Assembly: GCF_002224285.1 (NCBI RefSeq)
Contig: NZ_CP022436.1
Location: 1,550,001 to 1,614,000 of the forward strand
Length of the DNA stretch: 64,000 bases
Reading direction: 5' to 3'
Origin: Arthrobacter sp. YN
Lineage (GTDB): Bacteria; Actinomycetota; Actinomycetes; Actinomycetales; Micrococcaceae
The notes under the pieces are model-generated. The model was given only the letters and a program-made list of their open reading frames with translations, ran no database searches and was not told the origin of the DNA. Position 1 is the stretch's first letter, and each line of letters opens with the position of its first letter. Below, piece after piece: positions 34,467 through 44,376 of the stretch. Made by a program: the position numbers and the translations under genes.

Positions 34467-35501
34467 TCAGGCTTCAAGGAGCGAAGCCGCCAGGCGGCTC
34501 AGTTCAGCGGATGCTTCTGCATGATTGCGGTTGGCTTCAGCCACCCGGACCACCTCGCCGATGACCAGCACGGCCGGGTTGCTGCAGCCTGTGGCAGCCG
34601 TTTCGATCGTCCCCAGATCAGCGATGGTGGTGCGCTGCCCCGGGCGGTAGCCACGTTCCACCACAGCGATGGGCATGTCCGCGTCCATGCCTGCCCGGCG
34701 CAGCCCTGCTGCAAGCTGGGGAAGGGTACCAATGCCCATGAGGACCACAATCGTGCCGCCAAGGCCGGCCAGGTGGGTGTGTTCCTTCTCGGTCAAGGGG
34801 GCATGGCCGGACACCACGGTGAACATGTGGCTGACTTCGCGGTGCGTGACCGGGATCCCGGCTGCGGCAGGGACGGAGATGGCGCTGGTGACACCGGAAA
34901 TCACCCGTACCGGAACGCCCGCCGCAACACAGGCGGCCACTTCCTCGCCGCCGCGGCCGAACACATATGGATCGCCGCCCTTGAGCCGAACCACATTCTT
35001 GCCCAGCTGCGCAGCTTCCACCATGAGCTTCTCGATGTCACGCTGCGTCACCTTGTGCAGGCCCGGCTGCTTGCCAACATCCACCAGTTCGGCCGAGGTC
35101 AGGTCGGCCAGCTCCTGGTACGGCGCCAGACGGTCGTAGAACACCACATCGGCATCGCGCAGGGCGTCCACGGCGCCAACCGTGAGCAGGTCCAAGGCTC
35201 CCGGGCCTCCGCCCACCAAGGTCACATGTCCGTCGGCGCCCGGCGCAGGCTCAAACGCGACAGGTATGCCGGCGTCGCGGCAGCGTTCCACCAGCGGCAG
35301 CCAACCTGCTTCGCCGTCGTCCACTACCGCCACCAGGAACGGGCGCTCCGGAAGTTGACCGTCGCCCGGTACACCTTCCGGCGTGCTCAGCCGGTACACG
35401 TTGGCACCGGCGGTCTGATAGCGGCGGACGGCCTGGCGGGCAGACTTTTCCGATCCCGTGACAAGGACATCACGGCCGGAGAGATCAATGGTGAGCTGCA
35501 T
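34467..35501 (-). CDS. cobA: Uroporphyrinogen-III C-methyltransferase
   Basis: 344 residues from the ATG at 35501. Residues about 95-335 are the SUMT methyltransferase: VTLVGGGPGALDLLTVGAV, VFYDRLAPYQEL, VVRLKGGDPYVFGRGGEEVAA, AISVPAAAGIPVTHRE and VVLMGIGTLPQL. It adds two SAM methyls to make precorrin-2, on the way to siroheme for NirB. The first 90 residues are a shrunken Rossmann-like piece (DVLVTGSEKSARQAVRRYQ) that resembles the dehydrogenase half of CysG but lacks a convincing full domain, so a separate oxidase/ferrochelatase may be needed. It lies 9 bases after nirB. Confidence 0.93.
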   Translation of the reverse strand: MQLTIDLSGRDVLVTGSEKSARQAVRRYQTAGANVYRLSTPEGVPGDGQLPERPFLVAVVDDGEAGWLPLVERCRDAGIPVAFEPAPGADGHVTLVGGGPGALDLLTVGAVDALRDADVVFYDRLAPYQELADLTSAELVDVGKQPGLHKVTQRDIEKLMVEAAQLGKNVVRLKGGDPYVFGRGGEEVAACVAAGVPVRVISGVTSAISVPAAAGIPVTHREVSHMFTVVSGHAPLTEKEHTHLAGLGGTIVVLMGIGTLPQLAAGLRRAGMDADMPIAVVERGYRPGQRTTIADLGTIETAATGCSNPAVLVIGEVVRVAEANRNHAEASAELSRLAASLLEA

Positions 35502-35510
35502 GGTGAACCC

Positions 35511-38140
35511 CTAGTTTCCTGCGCCGACGGTTTCGCTGCGGACCGGGATGGTGGAAGCGATGAGCACGCCGCCCTTTTCCTCGTTGGTGGCCGGACGGAT
35601 CTGGCCGCGCTCCGGGACGAAGGAGATGGACTCGTCCTTCTGGTCGGGGGCATTGACGAAGGAACGGAAACGGCGGAGGCGCTCCGGGTCCTTCAAGGTC
35701 TCGGCCCACTCGTCCTCGTAGGTGTCGATGTGCTTGGCCATGGCGGCTTCAAGCTCTTCGGCGATGCCCAGGGAGTCGTTGACCACTACTTCCTCGACGT
35801 GCTTGATGCCGCCGTCGAGCTCTTCCTGCCAGCGCGCGGTGCGCTGGAGACGGTCAGCGGTGCGGATGTAGTACATGAGGTAGCGGTCGATGTACTTGAG
35901 CAGGGTTTCGTCGTCCAGGTCCTTGGCCAGCAGCTGGGCATGGGCCGGAGTGGCACCACCGTTGCCACCGACATACAGGTTCCAGCCATCGGCCGTGGCG
36001 ATGACGCCCACGTCCTTGCCACGGGCTTCGGCACACTCTCGGGCGCAACCGGAAACGCCCATCTTCAGCTTGTGCGGGCTGCGGAGGCCGCGGTAGCGAA
36101 GCTCCAAAGCGATGGCCATGGCCACCGAATCCTGGACACCGAAACGGCACCATGTGGATCCAACGCAGGACTTCACTGTGCGGAGGCTCTTGCCGTAGGC
36201 CTGGCCGGATTCGAAACCGGCGTCCACCAGTTCCTTCCAAATGTCCGGGAGCTGCTCCAGGCGGGCACCGAACATATCAATGCGCTGGCCGCCGGTGATC
36301 TTGGTGTAGAGGTTGTACTTCCCGGCAACTGCGGCGATGACGCCGAGGCCCTTGGGCGTGATCTCACCACCGGCGATACGGGGGACCACCGAATACGTGC
36401 CGTCCTTCTGCATGTTCGCCAAGGCGCGGTCGTTGGTGTCCTGAAGGGAGCCGCGGCCGTCGTCCAGGACGTAGGCCGAGTGCTGGCTGGCCAGGATGGA
36501 GGCGATGGTCGGCTTGCAGATGTCGCAGCCCGCACCGGTGCCGTACTTGGCCATGATCTCTTCGAAGGAGGACAGTTCCAGGACGCGGATTGCGTCGAAC
36601 AGTTCCTGGCGGGAGAGACTGATGTGCTCGCACAGCGCCTTGGAGACCTCGATGCCGGACTTCGTCAGTTCGCCCTCGAGGAGCTTCTTCAGCATGGGGA
36701 CACAAGAACCACACTGCGTGCCGGCTCGGGTGCAGCCCTTGAGCTCGCCGAGTTCCTGGACGGGAGTGCTGCCTTCGCAGGCTCCGCATCCGTTGATGGT
36801 GTCGCGGATGGTTCCGGCCGCAACGTTGTTGCAGGAGCACAGGATGGCGTCGTCCGGCAGTTCGGTCTCGGGAGCTTCGCCGCCACCGGCGGCGCTCAAG
36901 TACGCGCCGGGTTCTGCCGCGAGTTCGCGTCCCAGCAGTGGGCGGAGGCTCATGTAGGGGGAAGCGTCGCCCACAAAGATGCCGCCCAGGAGGGTCTTGG
37001 CATCGTCGGTGGTGACGATCTTCTGATAGACGCCGCGTGCGGGGTCGGCGTAGACGATTTCCAGGGAGTGTTCTGTCCGGGCAAAGGCGTCGCCGAAGCT
37101 GGCAACGTCCACGCCGGACAACTTGAGCTTGGTGGCAGTGTCGAAGCCCGGGAACGTCGCTTCGCCACCATGCAGGCGGTCCGCAACAATCTCGGCCATG
37201 GTGTTGGCCGGTGCTACCAAGCCAAGGCACATGCCTTCAAAGTTGGCCACTTCGCCGATGGCCCAGATGCCGTCCACTTCAGTGGCGCAGAAGTCGTTGA
37301 TGACCACGCCGCCGCGCTGGCCCAGGCTGAAGAGCTGTTCCTCGCCTTCTGCGGCGCGGAAGAGATCATCACGGGGCTTGACGCCGATGGCTACAATCAC
37401 GAGGTCGGCGTCAACAGTGCGGCCGTCAGCCATGAGGACACCGGTGACGTTGCCGTCGTCGTCCGTCACCACTTCCGACGGGAAGACGCCACCGTGGACT
37501 TCGAAGCCCTTTGCTTCGATCAGGCGGCCCAGCGACTGGCCGGCTCCCTCGTCCAACTGGGTGTTCATCAACCACGGCGCGCCATTGATGACGATCGGAG
37601 TGGCGCCCAGCTGCTCCGTACCGGCAGCGGACTCAAGTCCCAGCAGGCCACCACCAATGGTGACGGCGTTGACCTTGCGGCCCAGCTTTTCGCGCAGCCC
37701 GGCGATGGCCTTGTTAATCGCCCACACGTCGTCGAGCGTGCGGTAAACGTGGGTGTGTTCAGCACCGGGAATAGGGAGACGGGCAGCGTCCGAGCCCGAA
37801 GCCACCACCAGGTGGTCGTATTCGTACTTGTTTCCTGCGGCGGTGAGGACGCTCTTGGCCACCGGGTCGATCTTGACAGCGCGCTCGCCAGTCTTCAGGG
37901 TCAACGCCTCGTGGTCCCACATGGACGCTTCCCCAAGGTGAGGTCAACGTCGGTTTCCGTGAGGGCTTTGCTCAACGCTACGCGGTCGTAGGGGAGGTGC
38001 GCCTCTTCGGTCAGCACCGTAACCTGCCAACCTTCAAGACCGCGATTGACCATGGCATCAGCGAAACGGTGGGCAGCGGGACCGCCGCCGACGACGACGA
38101 CGCGGCGCGGGTTCTCTGTACTTGAAGTGTGTCCGGTCAC
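35511..38140 (-). pseudogene. nirB: Assimilatory nitrite reductase large subunit NirB, frameshifted
   Basis: The likely start is the GTG at 38140 (GAAAGG 8 bases upstream); the first 70 codons hold RRVVVVGGGPAAHRFADAM and run to DVDLTLG. The protein then continues one frame over as EASMWDHEALTLKTGERAV to the stop at 35511. The break is at a run of four C on the plus strand (37931-37934); one more base restores 876 residues, the normal NirB size. The rest is complete: FAD/NAD domains, [2Fe-2S] cysteines (CSCNNV, CTRAGTQCGSC), and the siroheme/[4Fe-4S] ligands CVGSTWC and GCAREC. It reduces nitrite to ammonium with NAD(P)H. Error or true mutation is undecided. Confidence 0.87.
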
Positions 38141-38422
38141 TGGTGGGCCTTTCGCAGATGTTGCAGACGGATCTGTCGCAACTTGTGCTTCCAGCCTAGG
38201 GACGGGCAGTTTCGCTTCAGTTTCCCTTTTGTTTCGTGATCTTAACTTCTGCATCACAAACGCATTTCGCGGGGTGTGAGGTCTCTTTTACGCGTTGGAC
38301 ACAAACCCGGACACCTGATGAAACACCCGGGTCCTAGCGTGGAAGAGTGGCCGCAAGCGTGGCCCGGTCCGGGGAGTGACGGTGAGAAAAGCCACCACCC
38401 GGACACAGTGAGAGGGGCTGAA

Positions 38423-38785
38423 ATGACCGTAATTCTGGACCGTGCCGAGGACCTGACCACCACCGGCGAGTGGCACATCGTTTGCCCGGTGGATGAGCTC
38501 GAAGTGGCCTGGGGCGAAGCGGCACTGATCGCCGGCCGCCAGGTTGCCCTGTTCCGCACAACGCCCACCGACGTATTCGCTGTGGCACAGCAGGACCCGG
38601 CAACGCTGGCCAACGTCATGGCCCGCGGCATCATTGGATCCCGCGGAAGCCGGCCAACCATCGCATCGCCGCTGCACAAAGAGGTCTACGACCTCGAAAC
38701 CGGGGAGTGCTTCACCAACCCCGAACTCAAGCTCGATGTGTTCGCCACCCGTTTGGTGGACGGCTACATCGAGGTTGAACTCTAA
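38423..38785 (+). CDS. nirD: Nitrite reductase small subunit NirD
   Basis: 120 residues from the ATG at 38423 (MTVILDRAEDL), with an AGAGGGG site; the frame is open upstream to 38276 without homology. It has the Rieske-like fold of NirD without Rieske ligands: GEWHIVCPVDELEVAWGEAALI, QVALFRTTPTDVFAVAQQDP, GSRGSRPTIASPLHKEVYDLETG. It is the partner of NirB. Unusually it is transcribed divergently from nirB, with 282 bases between the starts, so the shared intergenic region must carry two promoters. Confidence 0.9.
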   Translation: MTVILDRAEDLTTTGEWHIVCPVDELEVAWGEAALIAGRQVALFRTTPTDVFAVAQQDPATLANVMARGIIGSRGSRPTIASPLHKEVYDLETGECFTNPELKLDVFATRLVDGYIEVEL

Positions 38786-38795
38786 GCCGAGCCTG

Positions 38796-40541
38796 CTATA
38801 GGCCCAATGCTTCGCGGACATCCCGGAGGACATCGTCAAGGGATGTCCGCGCTGCTTGGCGTGCAGCGGGCAGTTCCGCCGCGGAGTCCACGGCCTGTAT
38901 GACTTCCAGGTAGCACTTGAGTTTGGGTTCCGTGCCGCTTGGCCGGATGATGACCCGGCTTTGGTCCCGGGTGAGGTACAGCAGACCGTCTGTGGGCGGC
39001 AAGGCTTCGCTTCCTTCGGCGAGGTCAGTGAAGACCTCGACGGCGGAGCCACCGAACGCTTCCGGCGGGTTGACCCGCAAGCGGTTCATCATGGCATCGA
39101 GAAGTCCCAGGTCGGCGACCCGGATGCTCAGCTGGTCGCTGGCGTGCAGTCCGTGGACCAGATAGAGGTCATCAAGGGTGTCGAAGATCGTCTTGCCCTC
39201 GGCCTTGGCAGCGGCGGCACATTCCGCGATCAGGACTGCAGCTGAAATGCCGTCCTTATCGCGCACCAGATCCGGTGCCACACAGTAGCCCAGTGCTTCC
39301 TCATATCCGTAGCTGAGGCCGGGAACCCGTGAAATCCATTTGAAGCCCGTCAGCGTTTCCTCGTGGGCGTATCCTGCGGCCGCGGCGATCCGCGACAGCA
39401 GCCGCGATGAAACGATCGAGTTGGCAAAGACACCGTCCCGGGGCTCTTCGCCTTCATTGACGGCCATGCGGGCCACAATGTGGGCACCCAGCAACGCACC
39501 CACTTCATCGCCCCGAAGCATCCGCCAGGATCCCGTCGAGGGGTCCAAAGCGGCGACCGCAGCCCGGTCGGCGTCGGGGTCGTTGGCCAAGACGATGTCT
39601 GCGCCCGCGTCTGCCGCGGCCGCGAGCGCCAGGTCCAGCGCGCCGGGTTCCTCCGGGTTGGGGAACGCGACTGTGGGGAAGTCCGGGTCCGGCTCGGCCT
39701 GTTCGGCCACAAGGGTGACGTCCGTGAAACCCGCTGTCTTCAGGACGGAGACAGCTGTTTCGCCGCCCACACCGTGCATGGGCGTCAGGACGATCTTGAG
39801 GTCCCTGGCGGGGAAGTGTTCACGATCCACCAGGCCGGCCATCGCGGATTCATAGTCGGCGGCGATGGCCGTCGGCAGCACTGTCCAACCACTGTCTGCC
39901 AGTTCAATGGAGTCCAAAGCACCCACGGCTTCGATCCTGGCGGCGATCTCTGCGTCGTACGGCGCGACGATCTGCGATCCGCGCCCGCTCTCCGAGACTG
40001 CGTGTCGCCCCAGGTAGACCTTGTAGCCGTTGTCCTGCGGCGGGTTGTGGCTGGCTGTCACCATCACACCGCCGTCGCAGTCAAGGTTCCGGACCGCGTA
40101 GGCGAGCAACGGCGTCGGAAGTGCTGCCGGCATCAGGAACGTCTCGATGCCTGCCGCCGTGAAGATCGCCGCAGTCTCTTCCGCAAAAATGTCCGAGTTG
40201 TAGCGGGCATCGAAGCCGACGACGGCGCGAGGCCGGGTACCCGGCGCAGCGGCAGCTACCGTTTCGGTGAAGAAGGCCGCCAAGCCGGCGGCGGCCCGGC
40301 GGACAACCACGCGGTTCATGCGGTTTGGCCCCGGGCCGAGCGCTGCGCGGAGGCCGGCTGTGCCGAATTGCAGGGTGCCGCTAAAGCTGTCGCCCAGTTC
40401 CTGGGCTGCTCCCGCATCACCGCCGCTGGCGAGGTCGGCCAGCTCCTCCAGGGCAGCGGTCGTCGCCGGGTCTGGATCCTGTGAGGCCCACTCGCGGGCG
40501 TCGGTGAGCAGTTGTTCAAATGCGGCATCGCTGGATGTCAT
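38796..40541 (-). CDS. Phosphohexose mutase (phosphoglucomutase/phosphomannomutase)
   Basis: 581 residues from the ATG at 40541. The phosphoserine loop VMVTASHNPPQDNGYKVYL lies at about 160-180, the metal loop is NDPDADRAAVAAL at about 300, the sugar loop is GFKWISRVPG, and the C-terminal phosphate site is RPSGTEPKLKCYLEV. All four domains are present. The length fits the longer phosphoglucomutase/deoxyribomutase-like branch (PGM2 type), which interconverts hexose or pentose 1- and 6- (or 5-) phosphates. Substrate choice cannot be read from the sequence. Convergent with nirD. Confidence 0.92.
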   Translation of the reverse strand: MTSSDAAFEQLLTDAREWASQDPDPATTAALEELADLASGGDAGAAQELGDSFSGTLQFGTAGLRAALGPGPNRMNRVVVRRAAAGLAAFFTETVAAAAPGTRPRAVVGFDARYNSDIFAEETAAIFTAAGIETFLMPAALPTPLLAYAVRNLDCDGGVMVTASHNPPQDNGYKVYLGRHAVSESGRGSQIVAPYDAEIAARIEAVGALDSIELADSGWTVLPTAIAADYESAMAGLVDREHFPARDLKIVLTPMHGVGGETAVSVLKTAGFTDVTLVAEQAEPDPDFPTVAFPNPEEPGALDLALAAAADAGADIVLANDPDADRAAVAALDPSTGSWRMLRGDEVGALLGAHIVARMAVNEGEEPRDGVFANSIVSSRLLSRIAAAAGYAHEETLTGFKWISRVPGLSYGYEEALGYCVAPDLVRDKDGISAAVLIAECAAAAKAEGKTIFDTLDDLYLVHGLHASDQLSIRVADLGLLDAMMNRLRVNPPEAFGGSAVEVFTDLAEGSEALPPTDGLLYLTRDQSRVIIRPSGTEPKLKCYLEVIQAVDSAAELPAARQAARTSLDDVLRDVREALGL

Positions 40542-40643
40542 AGGGTCAAAACTATCCTCAATGAGCCGCGAAGGGGCAACGGGGTGTGGGATCCGGCCCT
40601 GAGGGGCGGTTGTAATAGGTGGGATCCCGCCCCTCGGCGGGCC

Positions 40644-42269
40644 TTAAATCGAGCGGGAAGTGATGGTGAAGTCCGTGTCGCCCTCCGTGCTGAACGCCGA
40701 GGAACCTGTGTTGTCCCAGTCCGGGAAGAAGGTGTCTGAAATGACCGCCTCTCCAGAGCCAATGAAGACCTCCACCGAGGAAGCATCCAGGAGAATCGTG
40801 AGCCGGACGGTGCGATCGTTCCCGGAGGGCCGCAGCTTAACCTGATGGAACGGGCTGAACTTCTCCGAGAAGTTGCTGGTTCCGGCCTGTGACCGGTCCA
40901 CCCTAACGGTGCGTGATTCCCGGCTGTAGGAGATGCGGAGGCCGGCCTTGCCGTCGGAAGATCGGCGGAGGATCAGGCCGGCCTCGCTCGCCGAGGCGAG
41001 GTCCATCTCCAGTTCAATCAACTGCGTCCGGGCTGCGAAGTCCGGACCCAGATCCTGGAGTGAGGACCCGACGGTGAGGTTTTTGCTCTTCGCTTCACCG
41101 GAGCGTTCCAGTGTTTCCTTTGCGGCAGCGGCGATGGCCGATTGCAACTCAAACCGCTTCCCCCCGCGAACCAGGGTGAGTTCACGGGGAACGGCCATGG
41201 AACCGCGCCACGGCGTGGTGGGCACATCCTGGGCGTAGTCCCAGTTGCCCATCCAGCCCAGGAGCACGGGCTTGTCCCCGGGCGCACCGGAAATGGAGTT
41301 TGCTGCGTAGTAGTCCGCGCCGTGGTCCAGCCACTGCGATTCCTCGAGCGGCACATCAGCGGCAGCCGCGTTTTCGGCAGTGAACCGGGTTCCGTCGAAC
41401 TCACCTACGAAATACTGCATCCCTGAGCCGCCTGCGATGCCCCCGGGGTTGATGCTCAGGAGCATGACCCACTTCCTGGCTGTGGAGCCCTCCACGTCCA
41501 TCTGCACGAGCTCAGGTACTTCCCAGAGCCCACCTTGGGCGCCGACTCCGGAGAAGTCACTCAGGAATTCCCAGCGGAGGAGGTCGGTGGACTTGAACAT
41601 CTTCACTACCTGGGCGTCGGCCACCACGGTGGTCATCACCCAGTAGCGGCCGGGCTCGTACCAAGTGATTTTGGGATCGCGGAAGTTGTTGTTGGTGGGG
41701 GCAAGGTTCAGCACTGGGTTGCCCTGGTACTTCTGCCAGGTGGCGCCGCTGTCCAGGCTGAACGCGATCGATTGCGCCTGCGCGCCCTGGGGGAGGGCGC
41801 CGTTCTTGCCATAGGCGCTGGTGTACAGGGCCACCATGGGCGGGTTTTCTGCCGAGCCAAGGCCGGACGCATTGTTCGTATCCATCACGATGCAGCCCGA
41901 GAAGATCTCTTCTTCGGGGCTCGCCTCCATGGCTACGGGCTGCTCTTCCCAGTGCACCAAATCCGTGCTGGTGGAGTGGCCCCAGGACATGTTGCCCCAC
42001 GAATTTCCGTGCGGGTTGTACTGGTAGAAAGCATGGTAAGTGCCGTCGTGGTAGACGAGGCCATTGGGGTCGTTGAGCCAGTTCTTACCAGCCGTCAGAT
42101 GTGCGACGGGCCGCCACGGATCCGAAGGGGACGGGCGGTGCCCGCCCGGGGTGGGGGCCGCCGTCGGGCCTTCCGATTGCGTGCAGGAAGCGGCAGAGAA
42201 GGCGACCACGACGGCGGCACTTGCGGCCAGCAATTGGCGGCGGGACAGGTGGGGGCTGGGGTAAGTCAT
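40644..42269 (-). CDS. GH32 fructan hydrolase (levanase/inulinase-type), exported
   Basis: 541 residues from the ATG at 42269 (MTYPSPHLSRRQLL); the frame is open to 42326 but AGGA supports this start. The leader SRRQLLAASAAVVVAFSAASC has a Tat-like Arg pair and a lipobox cysteine, so the protein is probably a lipoprotein outside the membrane. GH32 motifs: nucleophile in KNWLNDPNGLVYHDG, NFRDPKITWYEPG, and the acid/base glutamate in LWEVPELVQMD (the common form is ECPD). A C-terminal GH32 beta-sandwich follows to the end. It releases fructose from levan, inulin or sucrose. The GH68 levansucrase gene is directly upstream on the same strand. Confidence 0.9.
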   Translation of the reverse strand: MTYPSPHLSRRQLLAASAAVVVAFSAASCTQSEGPTAAPTPGGHRPSPSDPWRPVAHLTAGKNWLNDPNGLVYHDGTYHAFYQYNPHGNSWGNMSWGHSTSTDLVHWEEQPVAMEASPEEEIFSGCIVMDTNNASGLGSAENPPMVALYTSAYGKNGALPQGAQAQSIAFSLDSGATWQKYQGNPVLNLAPTNNNFRDPKITWYEPGRYWVMTTVVADAQVVKMFKSTDLLRWEFLSDFSGVGAQGGLWEVPELVQMDVEGSTARKWVMLLSINPGGIAGGSGMQYFVGEFDGTRFTAENAAAADVPLEESQWLDHGADYYAANSISGAPGDKPVLLGWMGNWDYAQDVPTTPWRGSMAVPRELTLVRGGKRFELQSAIAAAAKETLERSGEAKSKNLTVGSSLQDLGPDFAARTQLIELEMDLASASEAGLILRRSSDGKAGLRISYSRESRTVRVDRSQAGTSNFSEKFSPFHQVKLRPSGNDRTVRLTILLDASSVEVFIGSGEAVISDTFFPDWDNTGSSAFSTEGDTDFTITSRSI

Positions 42270-42322
42270 GGGGAGAAATCCTGAGGGTTGGGGTGGCAAG
42301 GGTGCCGGCTCTTCTGGAGCCG

Positions 42323-42354
42323 ACACCCCTGCCGTGGCCTAAGGGCCGGGGTGT
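42323..42354 (-). terminator. Hairpin between levansucrase and GH32 genes
   Basis: ACACCCC (42323-42329) pairs with GGGGTGT (42348-42354), and inside it GGCC-TAAG-GGCC forms a second stem. It follows the levansucrase stop by few bases and precedes the GH32 start, so it may reduce read-through between the two genes rather than end all transcription. Confidence 0.5.
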
Positions 42355-42360
42355 TGCGGC

Positions 42361-43959
42361 CTACTTGTAGTGGCCTTCGCCGCCAACGCGGACGTTGGTG
42401 GGCAGGTAGCCGAATGGGCCGAGGCCGTTCTTGCCGAAGCTGCGGTCAACCTGCGTCACGCCGGCCTTGAAGTTCATCTTCACGGTGGGTGACAGGGAAC
42501 CGCCGCGGACGCCGTCCACGTTGTCGATGAAGGACTGGACGAGTCCGCCGGGCTGCACGTAGTGCGAGTACGCCTGGAACTGACGGCCGTTCTGGCGCGG
42601 GTCCGGACCTTCCGGAGCGTTGGCCTGCATGTTCAGGTCCGTAGGGGAGCCAAGGGCCAAGCCGCTGTTGTTGACCGGCTGGTAGTCGGAGCGGACACCG
42701 TTGCCGACGAAACCATAGACGCCGTCGGGGCCGCGCATGCCGTCTGCGTACGTGAACTGGTGGCTGATGGTGAACAGGTAGTACTTGTTCTTGCCGTTCT
42801 CGTTCTGGATGAAGATCTGCGGACGCTCAGTCTGGTCGTTGACGCAGTTGGCGGACAGGATCGGCGGGAGGAAGCTCCACTTGGTCAGGTCCTTGTTGTC
42901 TGCGACTGCCAGGCCTACGTTCGCGGTCTGGTACCAAGCGCCTGTGCTGTTGACCTGGGCCAAAGTCTCGGCGTTGGGGTCGCCGGGGGCGTAGCCAAGG
43001 TCTTCCTGCTTGCACTTGTAGGAGCCGCGGGTGCCGCCGGTGTTTCCTTCGAAGACCATGAAGGTTTTGCCGGGGTGTGCCGGGTCGGCGAAGGTGTACG
43101 GGTCACGGAACGCGAAGCCGGGGTTCTGCGCCTTGTTCTGGTAGAGCTTTCCGTCCGGTTCCAGGAGTTTGGTGTGCTGGAAACCGTCGAAGGTCACGCC
43201 GTTCTGGTTGGCGTGGATGTTACCCAAGGCCTTGGCGATCGCGGCATCGGGAGCGATCCCGCCACCCCCTGCGTTCCGCTCGGCCACATCGTAGAACGTG
43301 GTGGCCGTGTAGAAGACGTTGATCTTGTTGCCCTGCATGAGGCGGGTGGAACCGGACCACTCCGTGTTGCCGATGGAGGTGTTGTCCAGGAACAGGTGTC
43401 CGCCGTAGTTCCACTTGTCCTTGGCAGGATCGGCGTTGGTCTTACGGAAGAAGTAGCCGATTCTGGCATTCCAGTGGCGCTGGTCGAAGCCGTAGCCCTC
43501 ATGCCGGTCAGCCACCAAGGAGAAGATGACGTCCCAGCCCTTGTAGCTGATCTGGTTGGCATTCTCGTCGGTGAGGGACCAGGTGTCCCACACCCAGACG
43601 TCGTCGTTCATGGCCGGGAAGTCCTTCGGGATTTCCGGCATCGTGACGTTGGGGCTCATCGAGTTCTGGCCGGGCGCAACGTTGGGATTGCTCTGGGCCA
43701 TGATCTGTTTGGCGTCGGCCCGCGTCCACTTGGACGTGAAGTCCGCCGCGGGATCGTACGCCTGCTGCGTGTGGTTGGTCGGCAACGGGAAACCGGGTGT
43801 GGGTGCCGGCATGGTGCTCGACGGCGGATCAGCCGGCAGGTTCGCCTGCGCCGCAGGCGTCACCAGCAGGATGCTGCCGGCCACGCTGGCTGCGGCTGCG
43901 AGGGCTACTGCCTGTCGCAGCCGGCGGCGCGGCCGTTGAGGGTTTGAGTGCGTGTTCAT
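42361..43959 (-). CDS. Levansucrase (GH68), secreted
   Basis: 532 residues from the ATG at 43959; the open frame continues to 44169 but MNTHSNPQRPRRRL is the sensible start and gives a signal peptide ending at VTPAAQA. GH68 motifs: nucleophile aspartate in VWVWDTWSLTDEN, transition-state stabiliser in FAFRDPYTFADP, and acid/base glutamate in NDQTERPQIFIQN. The subtype resembles the Gram-negative/actinobacterial group rather than SacB of Bacillus. It splits sucrose and builds levan outside the cell. With the GH32 gene behind it, the pair can build and recover levan. A LacI/catabolite-type operator lies about 270 bases before its start. Confidence 0.93.
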   Translation of the reverse strand: MNTHSNPQRPRRRLRQAVALAAAASVAGSILLVTPAAQANLPADPPSSTMPAPTPGFPLPTNHTQQAYDPAADFTSKWTRADAKQIMAQSNPNVAPGQNSMSPNVTMPEIPKDFPAMNDDVWVWDTWSLTDENANQISYKGWDVIFSLVADRHEGYGFDQRHWNARIGYFFRKTNADPAKDKWNYGGHLFLDNTSIGNTEWSGSTRLMQGNKINVFYTATTFYDVAERNAGGGGIAPDAAIAKALGNIHANQNGVTFDGFQHTKLLEPDGKLYQNKAQNPGFAFRDPYTFADPAHPGKTFMVFEGNTGGTRGSYKCKQEDLGYAPGDPNAETLAQVNSTGAWYQTANVGLAVADNKDLTKWSFLPPILSANCVNDQTERPQIFIQNENGKNKYYLFTISHQFTYADGMRGPDGVYGFVGNGVRSDYQPVNNSGLALGSPTDLNMQANAPEGPDPRQNGRQFQAYSHYVQPGGLVQSFIDNVDGVRGGSLSPTVKMNFKAGVTQVDRSFGKNGLGPFGYLPTNVRVGGEGHYK

Positions 43960-44229
43960 GCTTACTCTTCTCGCGGAGTGTTGGACTTCGTGGAGTGGGG
44001 CGCATGCCCTGACCCCCGGTTGGGGGTTCTCTACAACTGGGGCGTCCATCGATCCGCTGGAGGCGTCACCGAGGGACGCCATCGTTTCGAGGTGCGGGGG
44101 AGCCTCGTGGGCCTCCACCGCGGTGGTCCCGGCACGTCGACTTACCGGAACACGTTCCACGCTAGACACGTGTTAGGTCGGACATCAAACGGTGTTTAGC
44201 GGGCCATTCGAGCTACCGGCGAGTATTTG

Positions 44230-44243
44230 CGCAAGCGTTTACA
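44230..44243. promoter_or_regulatory. LacI/CcpA-type operator upstream of levansucrase
   Basis: CGCAAGCGTTTACA fits the LacI-family consensus TGNAANCGNTTNCA with one mismatch. It lies in the 461-base gap between levansucrase and the purine phosphorylase gene. I find no other gene in that gap; it also holds AT-rich stretches near 44295-44320 and 44355-44375 that may be promoters. Confidence 0.6.
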
Positions 44244-44376
44244 TTGCCAACGGGCGCGCGTGCCACATCCTGGGGTACGGGGGCAAATGTTGCGCCATAA
44301 AACAGATTTATCCTGAGAATTTGCTGTGCGTTTACTTCCCGCTCGAGATTGTTAGCGCACACTTTTAAGCAGCAAA

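Noticed and set aside
33264..37991. A 1,575-codon open frame on the plus strand
   Set aside because: It lies antisense to hemD, cobA and nirB, whose minus-strand proteins show every expected motif. Long antisense frames are common at this GC content; the translation has no recognisable domain.
42562..43947. A 461-codon open frame antisense to levansucrase
   Set aside because: It mirrors the GH68 gene and has no ribosome site or known motif.
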